From an uncultured Rhodopila sp. (GTDB lineage Bacteria; Pseudomonadota; Alphaproteobacteria; Acetobacterales; Acetobacteraceae): 64,000 bases of DNA. Positions 26,910 through 36,936 of the stretch are shown one piece after another (positions within the stretch are counted from its first letter, which is position 1; each line of letters starts with the position of its first letter). The translations under genes and the position numbers were made by a program. The notes under the pieces were generated by a model. It was not told the origin of the DNA. It saw only the letters and a list, made by a program, of their open reading frames with translations, and ran no database searches. The DNA is taken from positions 123,451 through 187,450 of the forward strand of contig NZ_CAIWTY010000073.1 in the NCBI RefSeq assembly GCF_903915725.1. The letters run 5' to 3'.

Positions 26910-27554
26910 ATGCCATACGCCGAACAACCCCGCCCCTCCAATGCCCCCGCCGTCCCGTGGTCGGCTGCCTACTGGGATATGCGCTACCGTCGCGGCGGAC
27001 ATTCGGGGGCCGGGTCTTCGGGGCATCTGGCCCAGTTCAAAGCCGACATCGTCAACAAAATCGTCGCCCGGCATGAGATCGCCAGCATCATCGAGTATGG
27101 GTGCGGTGACGGACGGCAACTTCACCTGGCCAATTACCCGGGCAGCTACGTTGGACTGGATGTCTCGCCCGAAGCCGTCCGGCTTTGTTCCGAGCGGTTT
27201 TCAGGCGACCCGGGCAAGCGTTTTCTGGCCGCCACCGAAGACCCCGGGACAGCCGATATGGTGCTGTCGCTGGATGTGATATTTCATCTGGTGGAAGACA
27301 AGACGTTTCATCAGTATATGCATCAGGTGTTTGGTCATGCCCGGCGTTTCGTCGTGATTTACTCAAGCGACTACGATGCTGTCACGCCCGACGCCCATGT
27401 TCGCCATCGCCGGTTTTCCGATTGGATCGCGCAACACGCGCCCGATTGGCAGCGTGTGCTGCACGTCCCGAATCCCTACCCGTTCGATCCGCGCGCCCCC
27501 GACGATACGTCGTTTGCCGACTTCCACGCTTACGCGCGGATTGGCCATGGATGA
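26910..27554 (+). CDS. Class I SAM-dependent methyltransferase
   Basis: A 214-residue Rossmann-fold methyltransferase. Motif I is IIEYGCGDGRQL, followed by YVGLDVSPEAVRLC; post-motif VLSLDVIFHLVED. Acceptor unknown. The stop overlaps the next start by 8 nt, making it the first gene of a three-gene operon with a glycosyltransferase and an FkbM methyltransferase, which suggests modification of a glycan or lipid-linked sugar (inference). Confidence 0.85.
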   Translation: MPYAEQPRPSNAPAVPWSAAYWDMRYRRGGHSGAGSSGHLAQFKADIVNKIVARHEIASIIEYGCGDGRQLHLANYPGSYVGLDVSPEAVRLCSERFSGDPGKRFLAATEDPGTADMVLSLDVIFHLVEDKTFHQYMHQVFGHARRFVVIYSSDYDAVTPDAHVRHRRFSDWIAQHAPDWQRVLHVPNPYPFDPRAPDDTSFADFHAYARIGHG

Positions 27555-28536
27555 GTCTCCGATCCGCCGCCCGCGGCTTGCATTCCTGCTGCTCCGCGGA
27601 CTGGATCATTTCGCGCAGGATCTGATCGCGCTGCTGCCGGCTCATTCCGGATACGACGTGCGGCCGTTCCACATGTCCGGTTCGGCGGACCTTGAGGCGG
27701 CGCTGGCCTGGACGGATCGCCCCGAGCTCGACGCCGTATGGTTCGAGTTCTGCTGGCCGCCTTTCCCGGGCCTGATCGCCCAGACCGCGTTTGCCGGACG
27801 CCGTGTCATCGTGCGCGTGCACCGGATCGAGGCAATGGAGACGCCGCACGTGGCCCAAACGCCGTGGCACAAGGTAGACGACCTGATTGTGGTCAGCGCC
27901 GACATGGCGCGGCGGGTCCGCCATGTCGCGCCGGCGGTGGATCGCTCGACGCGGCTGCATTGCATATACAATGGACTTGATGCGGATCGGTTCTCCCCGC
28001 TGACGGATTGGAATCCCTACCGCATCGGCTGGTGCGGACTGATGACGCTGCGCAAGAACCCGGTGCTGGCATTGCAGGTGCTGTTTGCCTTGCGCGTGCA
28101 GGATGAAAGGTACCATTTGCATGTCTGCGGCAACGGCGGCGAAGTACTGGCGACCGAAACGTTCTTCCACCTCGCGCGGCATCTCGATCTCGTGGACTCC
28201 GTCCACATAGATGGTACGTTGCCGCAACAGGCGATGCCGGATTGGCACGCGCGCAACGGCGTGCTGTTGCACACCAGCCTGCACGAAAGCTTCGGCTACG
28301 CCATCGCCGAGGCCGCCGCCGCCGGCTGCGACATCGCCCTGCTGGAGCATCCGGGTGCGGCGGAGTTCTGGCCGGCGGCACGACGTTTCGGCACGGTCGA
28401 TGAGGCGGTGTGGCTGATCCGGAACGCCCGGCCGCATCGCTGGCGCGACCATGTCGTGCAGAACTTTTCGCTGGGGCGGCAGATCGCCGCGACCGCCGCC
28501 CTGCTGCAAACCCCATCCTTCGCGAACGTTCCATGA
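27547..28536 (+). CDS. GT-B fold glycosyltransferase
   Basis: Likely cytoplasmic or membrane-associated glycosyltransferase of the family 4/1 type, 329 residues from ATG 27547. The N-terminal half has LAFLLLRGLDHFAQDL and VSADMARRV; the C-terminal nucleotide-sugar domain has IGWCGLMTLRKNPVLAL, HVCGNGGE, LLHTSLHESFGYAIAEAAAAGCDIALLEHPG, whose E-x7-E-like HESFGYAIAE is the GT-B donor site. Overlaps the upstream methyltransferase by 8 nt and the downstream FkbM gene by 4 nt. Confidence 0.85.
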   Translation: MDESPIRRPRLAFLLLRGLDHFAQDLIALLPAHSGYDVRPFHMSGSADLEAALAWTDRPELDAVWFEFCWPPFPGLIAQTAFAGRRVIVRVHRIEAMETPHVAQTPWHKVDDLIVVSADMARRVRHVAPAVDRSTRLHCIYNGLDADRFSPLTDWNPYRIGWCGLMTLRKNPVLALQVLFALRVQDERYHLHVCGNGGEVLATETFFHLARHLDLVDSVHIDGTLPQQAMPDWHARNGVLLHTSLHESFGYAIAEAAAAGCDIALLEHPGAAEFWPAARRFGTVDEAVWLIRNARPHRWRDHVVQNFSLGRQIAATAALLQTPSFANVP

Positions 28537-29411
28537 TCGGCCAGTCGGGTTATCCCCGCGCCGTCGAAGACATGACGTGGCGCAAACGGGATTTTCGTGT
28601 GGTCAGCCACGCTGCCGTCGCCGCTGCGGTGGCCGAATTCCAGTCGCCGTTCGAGGCCGGCACGTTGGAGTTTTTCGACGCGGTCTTGCCGGCATGCGAT
28701 ACAATGATCGATGTCGGCGCGTATGTCGGGCTGATGAGCCTCTACGCGGCGGATCGCGTCAACGCGGTCCATGCCTTCGAGACAAGCCCATCGAATTTCG
28801 ATCTGCTGGCGCAAAACGTGGCCGCGAACGATCGTCTGCGAGACCGTATAAAACTCTTCAGGTTCGGCCTTGGCGATCGTGACGAACACGTCCCACTGTA
28901 CAGAAAAGCCGCTGCGGACTCAGGCTCCAGCATCTTCCGCACGGTCGAGCGCGGCTGCCTTGTCGATGGCACACCGGAGGCAGTGGTTGAGTTGCGCAAC
29001 GCGGATGCCGTTCTGCGCGGCATCGGCGTTTCGGCGCGCACGTTGCTGAAGATCGATATCGAAGGTGCCGAATACCTGGTGATTCCTGCGATTGCCGGGT
29101 TGCTGGCGCAAACCAAACCGTTCCTGCATCTGTCGTTCCACCCGTTTAACCTGGTCGCCGGCGGCGATGAGTATGTCGTTGCGCTGGATCGATTGCGGCG
29201 GGCGCTTCAGGTGGCCGAAGCGCTTTCGTGCTACCGCTACATGTATTTCTATGAGAACGGCCGATGGTGTTGCATTGGCGAATCGGATCGGATGATGTTT
29301 CTTCGCCAGTATTTGCTGCGGCCCAAGACCATCGGCCGGATTGCCAGCCAGCAATATGGTTTTATCGATGCCGTTGGCTTTGCCGACGCCGCTTTACCGG
29401 AGCTGTCGTGA
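28533..29411 (+). CDS. FkbM family methyltransferase
   Basis: SAM-dependent methyltransferase of the FkbM type, usually O-methylating sugars or polyketides. From ATG 28533 the product is 292 residues: MIDVGAYVGLMSLYAADRV (motif I), AFETSPSNFDLLAQNVAAN, and LLKIDIEGAEYLVI, the family signature. The ATG overlaps the glycosyltransferase stop (ATGA). It completes the three-gene glycan-modification operon and converges on corA. Confidence 0.88.
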   Translation: MIGQSGYPRAVEDMTWRKRDFRVVSHAAVAAAVAEFQSPFEAGTLEFFDAVLPACDTMIDVGAYVGLMSLYAADRVNAVHAFETSPSNFDLLAQNVAANDRLRDRIKLFRFGLGDRDEHVPLYRKAAADSGSSIFRTVERGCLVDGTPEAVVELRNADAVLRGIGVSARTLLKIDIEGAEYLVIPAIAGLLAQTKPFLHLSFHPFNLVAGGDEYVVALDRLRRALQVAEALSCYRYMYFYENGRWCCIGESDRMMFLRQYLLRPKTIGRIASQQYGFIDAVGFADAALPELS

Positions 29412-29429
29412 TCGCCGCGAACCGGCGCG

Positions 29430-30413
29430 TCAGATCCACTTCTTCACGCGGAAAACGACCAGCGGAATCACCGTGGTCAGGATGATCAGGCCCCAGCCAT
29501 AGGCATAACCATAGGTCCATTCCAGCTCCGGCATGGCCTTGAAGTTCATGCCATAAATCCCCGCAATCAAAACCGGAGGAATGCCGACGACCGATGCTAT
29601 CGCCATGACCTTCATGACGTTGTTCTGCGCGATGTTGATAAACCCCAGGGTCGCATCCAGCAGGAACTGCAGCTTGTTGGTCAGGTGCGTCTCGAAGTCC
29701 TGGATCGATGCAATGTCCTGCCGCAAGGTCTTCAAACGCGGCCGAAGGTCCTTCGGCAGCCAGGTCGCGGCCATCGTGCCGACGAACGGAACGATGCGGG
29801 CCGCGCCGGTTTGCGTGTCGCGGACGTGGGAAATCAGGTCGCTGATCCGCCCCAGAGCGCCCAGCGTCTGCCGCAGTGTCGCGTCCTCCTGCTTGCGGCC
29901 GCCGGCCTTGCCCATGCCCATCGAGAAGACTGTATGAGACAGGTCGTCCAGATCATTGCGGACAACCTCCAGCGCATCGGCCTGACGGTCGACAATCGCT
30001 TCCAGCAGGCCGACAAGGATATGTCCGGGGCTGTCCTGCTGACCTTCGCCGCTCATGGCATGGACCGCAAAATTGTCGAAGATCGTGTTGGGCGCAAACC
30101 GCACGGTGATCAGCCGCTCCGGCGACAGCACCAGGCCAGCCGAAACGCCGCGCGCACCGCCATTCTCCCGGTTGACCAACTGCAAACTGAGATACAGCAC
30201 GCCGTCGCGGATCGCGAGGCGGCTGGAGTTCTCGATCTCGCTGACCTCCGCCTCGGTCGGGATGCGCAGACCGGTCGCCTCTTGCACGCGCTTGACTTCG
30301 GCCGGTCCGGCGCTGACCAGATCGATCCAGGCAGCGGAACGGAGCGCATCGGCCGCACCGGTCTCGGACACCCGGCGCAAATGGCCGCCGTCGCAGGCAA
30401 AAGCATTGATCAT
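29430..30413 (-). CDS. corA: CorA family magnesium/divalent cation transporter
   Basis: Pentameric inner-membrane channel for Mg2+ or other divalent ions. The large cytoplasmic N-domain leads to two C-terminal membrane helices, with the selectivity motif GMN in GIYGMNFKAMPELEW and a final basic VKKWI. ATG 30413 (MINAFACDGG) is preferred to the TTG at 30419. 327 residues, usual length. Confidence 0.92.
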   Translation of the reverse strand: MINAFACDGGHLRRVSETGAADALRSAAWIDLVSAGPAEVKRVQEATGLRIPTEAEVSEIENSSRLAIRDGVLYLSLQLVNRENGGARGVSAGLVLSPERLITVRFAPNTIFDNFAVHAMSGEGQQDSPGHILVGLLEAIVDRQADALEVVRNDLDDLSHTVFSMGMGKAGGRKQEDATLRQTLGALGRISDLISHVRDTQTGAARIVPFVGTMAATWLPKDLRPRLKTLRQDIASIQDFETHLTNKLQFLLDATLGFINIAQNNVMKVMAIASVVGIPPVLIAGIYGMNFKAMPELEWTYGYAYGWGLIILTTVIPLVVFRVKKWI

Positions 30414-30457
30414 CGCCAACCATCCCGGGTACGGAGCGCATCAGGTTGGCGTAACAT

Positions 30458-30491
30458 AAACTGCCATGGCCCGGTTGGACCATGGCAGTTT
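30458..30491. terminator. 12-bp perfect inverted repeat between ilvC and corA
   Basis: AAACTGCCATGG (30458-30469) and CCATGGCAGTTT (30480-30491) with a 10-nt loop, 20 nt downstream of the ilvC stop and 45 nt upstream of corA. The stem ends with AAA/TTT, so it could act as an intrinsic terminator for ilvC, though the T-tract is short. Confidence 0.6.
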
Positions 30492-30511
30492 GATGCAACA
30501 GGTCGCGGCGA

Positions 30512-31543
<1,032 letters not shown>

Positions 31544-31555
31544 TCACGATGTGAC

Positions 31556-31588
31556 AAAAAAGTGTCGCGGCTTATGGCCCAAGCCGCG
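31556..31588 (-). terminator. Rho-independent terminator between the DUF4276 gene and ilvC
   Basis: On the minus strand CGCGGCTT (31588-31581) pairs with AAGCCGCG (31573-31566); after ACAC comes a run of six T (31561-31556). It begins 5 nt after the DUF4276 stop codon. Transcripts of the ATPase-DUF4276 pair should end here, or it may act as an attenuator in front of ilvC. Confidence 0.75.
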
Positions 31589-31592
31589 CGGT

Positions 31593-32270
31593 TTATCCAG
31601 CCGGGGTTTGTCCGGGCTGTATTGCGGATGCGGCGATCAGGCGGCGGAGTCCGTCCCGGAGCTTGCCGAAGCTTGGAGACCGGTTGGCATAGGGGTTCAT
31701 GAGCGGGCCGATACGGTTGGCCCATTCGTGTTTCAGGTCGCCGGGCCGGGGGCTGCCTGGTTTGCTAAGGGCGGCCAGTCCGGCCGGGTGGACCGCGTCG
31801 GCGAGCATCTCCCAGGTGCGGCAGACCCTATCCTGCCGGTAGCGCTTGAGAGCGGCCTTTCGGGCTTTCGGGTAGGCGGCATGCAAGGCGTCGGGGTCGC
31901 CGAAGTACCAGGCTTCGGTTTCCTCGATCGCCAGCCGGAACATGGTCTTCCCGCCGGCACCGCAGGCTTCGGCAAGAGACTGAAGTTCGGCGAGCAAAGC
32001 GCCACAATCGTTCTTGTCGGCGTCGAGCACAACGATCACCGCGTCGATATTCTCTTGGCGGCCGTAACTACGCAGCATCGCGGGAAGTTTGTTCAACAAG
32101 GTACGCTTTTTTGGGTCACCGTCTCGCATGCCCGGTGGAATTCGCCCGACTCCGCCGGAGTCTATGATGCGCCGGTAGTGCGGTTCGTTCAGCGGGCCGA
32201 TCAGCTTCGGCAGCAGATGTTCCAGCAGCGCCTTCCCGGAGCTGTCTTCCGTGAGAACCTCGATGTGCAT
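31593..32270 (-). CDS. DUF4276 family protein, putative Toprim-like nuclease partner of the upstream ATPase
   Basis: Protein of 225 residues. The opening MHIEVLTEDSSGKALLEHLLPKL places a Glu where Toprim domains carry their catalytic Glu, and VIVVLDADKNDC at about 79-90 gives a DxD-like acidic pair, as in OLD-family and RloB/AriB-like Toprim proteins. Other features: RLAIEETEAWYFGDPDAL and a C-terminal YANRSPSFGKLRDGL. DUF4276 genes are known to sit beside predicted AAA ATPases; here the gap is 2 nt. Nuclease function is inference from motifs. Followed at once by a terminator. Less GC-rich than the ilv genes. Confidence 0.8.
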   Translation of the reverse strand: MHIEVLTEDSSGKALLEHLLPKLIGPLNEPHYRRIIDSGGVGRIPPGMRDGDPKKRTLLNKLPAMLRSYGRQENIDAVIVVLDADKNDCGALLAELQSLAEACGAGGKTMFRLAIEETEAWYFGDPDALHAAYPKARKAALKRYRQDRVCRTWEMLADAVHPAGLAALSKPGSPRPGDLKHEWANRIGPLMNPYANRSPSFGKLRDGLRRLIAASAIQPGQTPAG

Positions 32271-32272
32271 CG

Positions 32273-33472
32273 CTATCTTGGGTCAAGGTAATCGCTGAAC
32301 CACAGTCCGCCCAGCGGCAGGCCTTCGGCGACCATGTTGCGAACGAGTTCGATATCGGAGGCGCGGCGAATAGTGGAGAACCCGTTGGCGCCTTTTTCCA
32401 GAATCCAGACTTCCTCGGGCGACAGCGCGTCGATGAAGTAGGGCTGATGGGTAGTCACGATGATCTGCGGAGCGTTGTTCGCCCCGGTGGCGTGCGCCCG
32501 GAATTCTTGCGCCAGGATTTCTACCAGCTTGGGATAAAGCCCGTTTTCAGGTTCCTCGATGCAGATCAACGGCGGTGGTTCAGGGTCCTCAAGCAGCAGC
32601 ATATAGGCGAACAGCTTCAGCGTGCCGTCAGACATCTGCTGGGCAAAAAATGGATCGACGAAGCCCTTGTCGTAGAATCGCAACAGGACTCGACCGTCCT
32701 CGGTGACTTTTGTTTTAATCTCTTTGATTCCGGGAATCCGTTCGGCAATGCGGTGCAAAATTGACTGGAAGCGCTCCTTGTTGTCGCGCTCCATGAATTG
32801 GACGACGTTGCCCAAGTTATCGCCGCGGGAGTTCAGGTGGCGCTGTGGTCCGGCGATTGGCAGGCCGCGCGCTGCGTCTGACGTGAAGTTTGAAAGATAC
32901 CAGCCTTTCAAGAAGTCACGAAAGTTGGCGATCCGTGGATGGTCGCGCAGCGTGCCGAGGGTTGCAACACCAAGGTGGCGGATGTCGGTGAGATGGACTT
33001 GAGTTTCTTCTCCCGAGTCCCCCGCCAAAACCAAACCGGCGCCGTGCGAAAGCCGCATTAATGGAGGATGCTCTTTATCGCCCGTTTCCCATTGCGGCCA
33101 GAATACCTCTGACGCCACGAAGGGGCGGCCGGTTAGGTCAATGTCGATTGATACATTGTAGGAAATGGGCGAGGTGTCAGGGGTTTCCCGGTAGCGGACT
33201 TCGAAACGGATTGGTTCCTCAACCAATTGAGACCGCATGCGGTCGAAACCGCCGCGCTGCTCCTTTTCGCATGCGGCTTCTACCCCGATGATCAGACAGT
33301 CAGCCAAAAATCCGAACGCATCGAATAACGTGCTCTTCCCCGATCCGTTCTTCCCAATTATGGCAGTCAAAGGGGAAAGCGGATCGCCGTCATTTTCGAA
33401 CGGGATGCGCCCAAGCGTAATGTCCCGCAGCGAGCGGTAGTTGTGAACCCGGAAACCCTCGATCAGCGCCAC
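32273..33472 (-). CDS. AAA/ABC-like ATPase of the OLD/RecF-like group (AAA_21 type)
   Basis: A 399-residue P-loop ATPase without membrane segments. FRVHNYRSLRDITLG leads to Walker A GKNGSGKST at 40-48; the ABC-like signature is in QQMSDGTLKLFAYMLLLEDP, Walker B is LICIEEPENGLYP, and the H-loop is IVTTHQPYFIDAL. This is the SMC/RecF/OLD arrangement seen in many phage-defence ATPases. It starts 57 nt after ilvN and ends 2 nt before the DUF4276 gene. Composition differs from neighbours: 32641-32700 has 32 G+C of 60, against 45 of 60 at 35641-35700 in ilvB. Confidence 0.9.
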   Translation of the reverse strand: MALIEGFRVHNYRSLRDITLGRIPFENDGDPLSPLTAIIGKNGSGKSTLFDAFGFLADCLIIGVEAACEKEQRGGFDRMRSQLVEEPIRFEVRYRETPDTSPISYNVSIDIDLTGRPFVASEVFWPQWETGDKEHPPLMRLSHGAGLVLAGDSGEETQVHLTDIRHLGVATLGTLRDHPRIANFRDFLKGWYLSNFTSDAARGLPIAGPQRHLNSRGDNLGNVVQFMERDNKERFQSILHRIAERIPGIKEIKTKVTEDGRVLLRFYDKGFVDPFFAQQMSDGTLKLFAYMLLLEDPEPPPLICIEEPENGLYPKLVEILAQEFRAHATGANNAPQIIVTTHQPYFIDALSPEEVWILEKGANGFSTIRRASDIELVRNMVAEGLPLGGLWFSDYLDPR

Positions 33473-33529
33473 GCCCGCTCCTTTCCTCCAACCCGTCCCG
33501 CGGCCGAATGCCGGGTTCGGCGGGAAAGC

Positions 33530-34048
33530 CTATATCACCCGCGTCCCGCGGGCGAGCGCGGCAATGCCGCTGCGGGACACCTCGGCCAAACCCAGATTCC
33601 GCATCAGCTCGATAAAGGCGTCGATCTTCTCGGTCGCCCCGGTCAGTTCGAACACGAAGCTGCCGAGCGTGGTATCCACCACCCGGGCGCGAAACGACGT
33701 GCCGATCTGCAGCGCCTCCACCCGTTGCTCGGCGGTGCAGATCACCTTCACCAGCGCGAGCTCCCGCGCCACATGCGGCCCGTCCATCGTCAAATCGGCT
33801 ACCCGATGCACTGGCACCAACCGGTCAAGCTGCGCCTTGATCTGCTCGATCACCATGCTGGTGCCCGACGTGACGATGTTGATCCGGCTGCGCCGCCCGG
33901 CGTCATCCACCGGCGCCACGGTCAGGCTGTCGATGTTGTAACCGCGGCCGGAAAACAGGCCGATGACCCGCGCCAAAACGCCGGCCTCGTTGTCAACCAG
34001 GACCGATATGGTCGCGCTACGTTGGGTCGTGTCACTGATGCCGGGCAT
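33530..34048 (-). CDS. ilvN: Acetolactate synthase small (regulatory) subunit
   Basis: Regulatory subunit giving valine feedback control to acetolactate synthase. 172 residues with an N-terminal ACT domain (ISVLVDNEAGVLARVIGLFSGRGYNIDSLTV) and the C-terminal ALS_ss_C region (ELALVKV, FRARVVDTTLGSFVFELTG, GIAALARGTRVI). It follows ilvB by 89 nt. It could equally be labelled ilvH. Confidence 0.96.
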   Translation of the reverse strand: MPGISDTTQRSATISVLVDNEAGVLARVIGLFSGRGYNIDSLTVAPVDDAGRRSRINIVTSGTSMVIEQIKAQLDRLVPVHRVADLTMDGPHVARELALVKVICTAEQRVEALQIGTSFRARVVDTTLGSFVFELTGATEKIDAFIELMRNLGLAEVSRSGIAALARGTRVI

Positions 34049-34137
34049 TACATGAACCAGAACTGCAAAGGGAAAGGAAAAACCGCGCGGGCGGGGTCAT
34101 GCCCCGCCACACCCGGATAGGCAAGAGCAAGCCGCGA

Positions 34138-35916
34138 TCAGACCAGGGCAAGACCCGCGTCGGTGATCCCGGCGCCGGAGGCTTCATGCTCCGGACCCAG
34201 CAGCATCTCGTTATGCGCCGCACCGCTGGGGATCATCGGGAAGCAGTTTTCCGCCTGGTCCACCGCGATATCCGCGATCACCGCGGTCGGGCAGTCGAGC
34301 ATGGCGTGGATCACCGCATCCAGCTCATCCACCGACTGCGCCCGCATGCCGGTCGCATGATAGGACTCCGCCAGCTTGACGAAGTCCGGCAGCGCATTCG
34401 AGTAGGTTTCGGAATAGCGGCTGCCATGCAGCAGTTCCTGCCACTGCCGCACCATGCCCATGTATTGGTTGTTCAGGATGAATATCTTCACCGGCAAACG
34501 ATACTGCGCCAGCGTGCCCATCTCCTGGATGTTCATCTGGATCGAGGCCTCACCGGCGATGTCGATCACCAGCGCATCGGGATGCGCAAGCTGCACGCCC
34601 ATCGCCGCCGGCAGGCCATAGCCCATGGTGCCCAGGCCGCCGGAGGTCATCCAGCGGTTCGGCTTTTCAAAGTTGAAGTGCTGCGCCGCCCACATCTGGT
34701 GCTGGCCAACCTCAGTGGTGATGAAGACCTCCTGCTTGCGGGCGCGGGTGATCTCATACAGGCGCTGGATGGCGTATTGCGGCTTGATGATGCCGCCGCG
34801 CTTCATGTCCTGGGTGAATTTCAGGCTCTTCTTTTCCCGCCAGACGTCGATCTGCCTCCACCACGCCGCCAAAGCCGGCTTGTCCACCGGCGCATCACTG
34901 GCCTTCCAACCCGCCAGCAGCGCCGCCAGCGCCTTGCCGGCATCGGCGACAATCGGGATGTCCACCGCGACGTTCTTGTTGATCGACGAGCCGTCGATGT
35001 CGATGTGGATCTTTTGCGAGCCCTGGCTGAACGCATCCAGCCGCCCGGTGATCCGGTCGTCGAAGCGCGCCCCAATGGCCAGCATGACGTCGCAGCCATG
35101 CATCACGAGGTTAGCCTCGTACGTCCCGTGCATGCCGAGCATGCCGAGGAACTGCGGATCGCTGGCCGGATAGCTGCCCAGGCCCATCAGCGTGTTGGTG
35201 ATCGGGAAGCCCGTGGTGCGGGCAAATTCCGTCAGCAGCGCCGACGCCTCCGGCCCGGCGTTGATCACGCCGCCGCCGGCATAGATCACCGGCCGCTTCG
35301 CCCCCCTCAGCAGCGCCACCGCCTTGGCGATCTGATCGGCGTCCGGCTCGGTGCGCGGGCGATAGCTCGGGTGCTGCACCGTCGGTTCTGTATACGGAGC
35401 CTTGTTGATGACGATGTCCTTGGGCAGGTCGATCACGACCGGGCCGGGGCGGCCATGGCTGGCGACATAGAAAGCCTCGTGCACCACGCGGGCGAGGTCT
35501 TCCGGCCGCTTGACCAGATAGTTGTGCTTGGTCGCCGGGCGGGTGATGCCCGTGGTGTCGGCTTCCTGGAACGCATCGTTGCCGATGAGGTGCGTCGGCA
35601 CCTGCCCGGTCAGGCAGACGATCGGGATGCTGTCCATCAGCGCATCGACCAGCCCGGTGACCGCGTTGGTCGCGCCCGGGCCGGAGGTGACCAGCACGCA
35701 GCCGGTGCGGCCGGTGGAGCGGGCGTAGCCCTCGGCCGCATGCACCGCCGCCTGCTCGTGCCGCACCAGGATGTGGCGGATCGAGTTCTGCTGGAACAGC
35801 GCATCGTAAATCGGCAATACGGCGCCGCCGGGATAGCCGAAAATGACCTCTACGCCTTGGTCTTTGAGGGCCCGTAGAAGGATTTCTGCTCCCGACTGAG
35901 TCAATTCCGCCGCCAT
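34138..35916 (-). CDS. ilvB: Acetolactate synthase large (catalytic) subunit
   Basis: Thiamine-diphosphate enzyme that condenses pyruvate units (or pyruvate with 2-oxobutyrate), first step of branched-chain amino acid synthesis. 592 residues: GYPGGAVLPIYDAL, RHEQAAVHAAEGYAR with the catalytic Glu, and the cofactor-binding stretch VIDIAGEASIQMNIQEMG followed by ILNNQYMGMVRQWQ. GEAS instead of GDAS is common in alphaproteobacteria. First gene of the ilvB-ilvN unit; miaA lies 55 nt upstream on the same strand. Confidence 0.96.
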   Translation of the reverse strand: MAAELTQSGAEILLRALKDQGVEVIFGYPGGAVLPIYDALFQQNSIRHILVRHEQAAVHAAEGYARSTGRTGCVLVTSGPGATNAVTGLVDALMDSIPIVCLTGQVPTHLIGNDAFQEADTTGITRPATKHNYLVKRPEDLARVVHEAFYVASHGRPGPVVIDLPKDIVINKAPYTEPTVQHPSYRPRTEPDADQIAKAVALLRGAKRPVIYAGGGVINAGPEASALLTEFARTTGFPITNTLMGLGSYPASDPQFLGMLGMHGTYEANLVMHGCDVMLAIGARFDDRITGRLDAFSQGSQKIHIDIDGSSINKNVAVDIPIVADAGKALAALLAGWKASDAPVDKPALAAWWRQIDVWREKKSLKFTQDMKRGGIIKPQYAIQRLYEITRARKQEVFITTEVGQHQMWAAQHFNFEKPNRWMTSGGLGTMGYGLPAAMGVQLAHPDALVIDIAGEASIQMNIQEMGTLAQYRLPVKIFILNNQYMGMVRQWQELLHGSRYSETYSNALPDFVKLAESYHATGMRAQSVDELDAVIHAMLDCPTAVIADIAVDQAENCFPMIPSGAAHNEMLLGPEHEASGAGITDAGLALV

Positions 35917-35971
35917 GTCCGGTTCCCGTTGCTGAATGCCGGCGGACGGTTAGGCTGGATGAAACCGGGGG

Positions 35972-36931
35972 TCAACCAAGATTTTCAATAAACGTGAACA
36001 AATTGGCGCGCTCACTTTCCGAAAATTGCTCAAAACGCGCGAAGCGCGCAGCAATTAGAAATGTGCGGGTCTGGGGTGCAAGCACGTGATGGCGAAACCA
36101 TGTTGCCTGCCGCTTTGTGTATTGGCCGGTGACAAGTTCCGTCCGGCGCCCGGCCTCCTGCAAGGACAACGCGCCGCGGAGATACGCCGACAACTCCGGC
36201 ACGCCATGCGCCCGCATCGCCGGCAGGCTCGGGTCGAGCCTGAGCGCCACCAAGTCCCGCACTTCGTCCAGCGCGCCCTGCCGCATCATCGAGTCGAAGC
36301 GCGTGGCGATCGCGACGCGCAGGCTATCGCGCGGAGGGTCGAGCAGAATTCCCGAAAAGCGCCACGGGGCTGGTTGGGTTCGGCGCTCCTGCCAGGCAGC
36401 CAGGCCTAGACCGGTGCCGCGCCAGACTTCCCAGGCTCGGGCGACTCGCTGGCTGTCTTCGGGCTTCAGCCGCGAGGCGGTGGCGGGATCGGCAGCGGCC
36501 AGTTCGGCATGCAGCGAGGCGGGACCGCGTTCGGCCAGCAGCGCGCGCGCCTCAGCCCGAGCGTCCGGCCCGGGGTCCGGGACGTCGGCGATGCCATTGG
36601 TCAGGGCCGCGAAGTACATGCCGGAGCCGCCGGTCAGTATCGGCACCCGCCCGGCGGCCCGGGCGTCAGCCATCGCGGCAAGTGCCTGGTCCCGCCACCA
36701 CGCCACGCTCCCGGCATCAGCGGCGGGACGAATGCCGTAGAGCCGGTGGGGAACAAGCGTCTCCTCAGCCGCAGTCGGCCGCGCCGTAAGAACGCGGAGC
36801 TCCCGGTACACCTGCATGGAATCGGTATTGATGACGGTACCGCCCAGGTGCTGAGCGATCTCCAGCGCCAGGGCGGACTTGCCGCTGGCCGTCGGCCCCG
36901 CGACCAGCAGCGCGCCGGGCCAATCGGCCAT
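35972..36931 (-). CDS. miaA: tRNA dimethylallyltransferase MiaA
   Basis: Adds a dimethylallyl group to N6 of A37 in tRNAs reading UNN codons. 319 residues with the P-loop AGPTASGKSALALEI, TDSMQVYRELRVLTARPT, YRLYGIRPA-like HRLYGIRPAADAG, GGSGMYFAALTNGIADVP and QYTKRQATWFRHH. It follows the small RHH gene by 5 nt, in a three-gene minus-strand row divergent from serB. Confidence 0.96.
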   Translation of the reverse strand: MADWPGALLVAGPTASGKSALALEIAQHLGGTVINTDSMQVYRELRVLTARPTAAEETLVPHRLYGIRPAADAGSVAWWRDQALAAMADARAAGRVPILTGGSGMYFAALTNGIADVPDPGPDARAEARALLAERGPASLHAELAAADPATASRLKPEDSQRVARAWEVWRGTGLGLAAWQERRTQPAPWRFSGILLDPPRDSLRVAIATRFDSMMRQGALDEVRDLVALRLDPSLPAMRAHGVPELSAYLRGALSLQEAGRRTELVTGQYTKRQATWFRHHVLAPQTRTFLIAARFARFEQFSESERANLFTFIENLG

Positions 36932-36936
36932 CGCGG

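Noticed and set aside
34099..35877. Plus-strand open frame of 592 codons
   Set aside because: Exactly opposite ilvB, low-complexity His/Arg/Asp-rich translation, no ribosome site; a codon-bias shadow.
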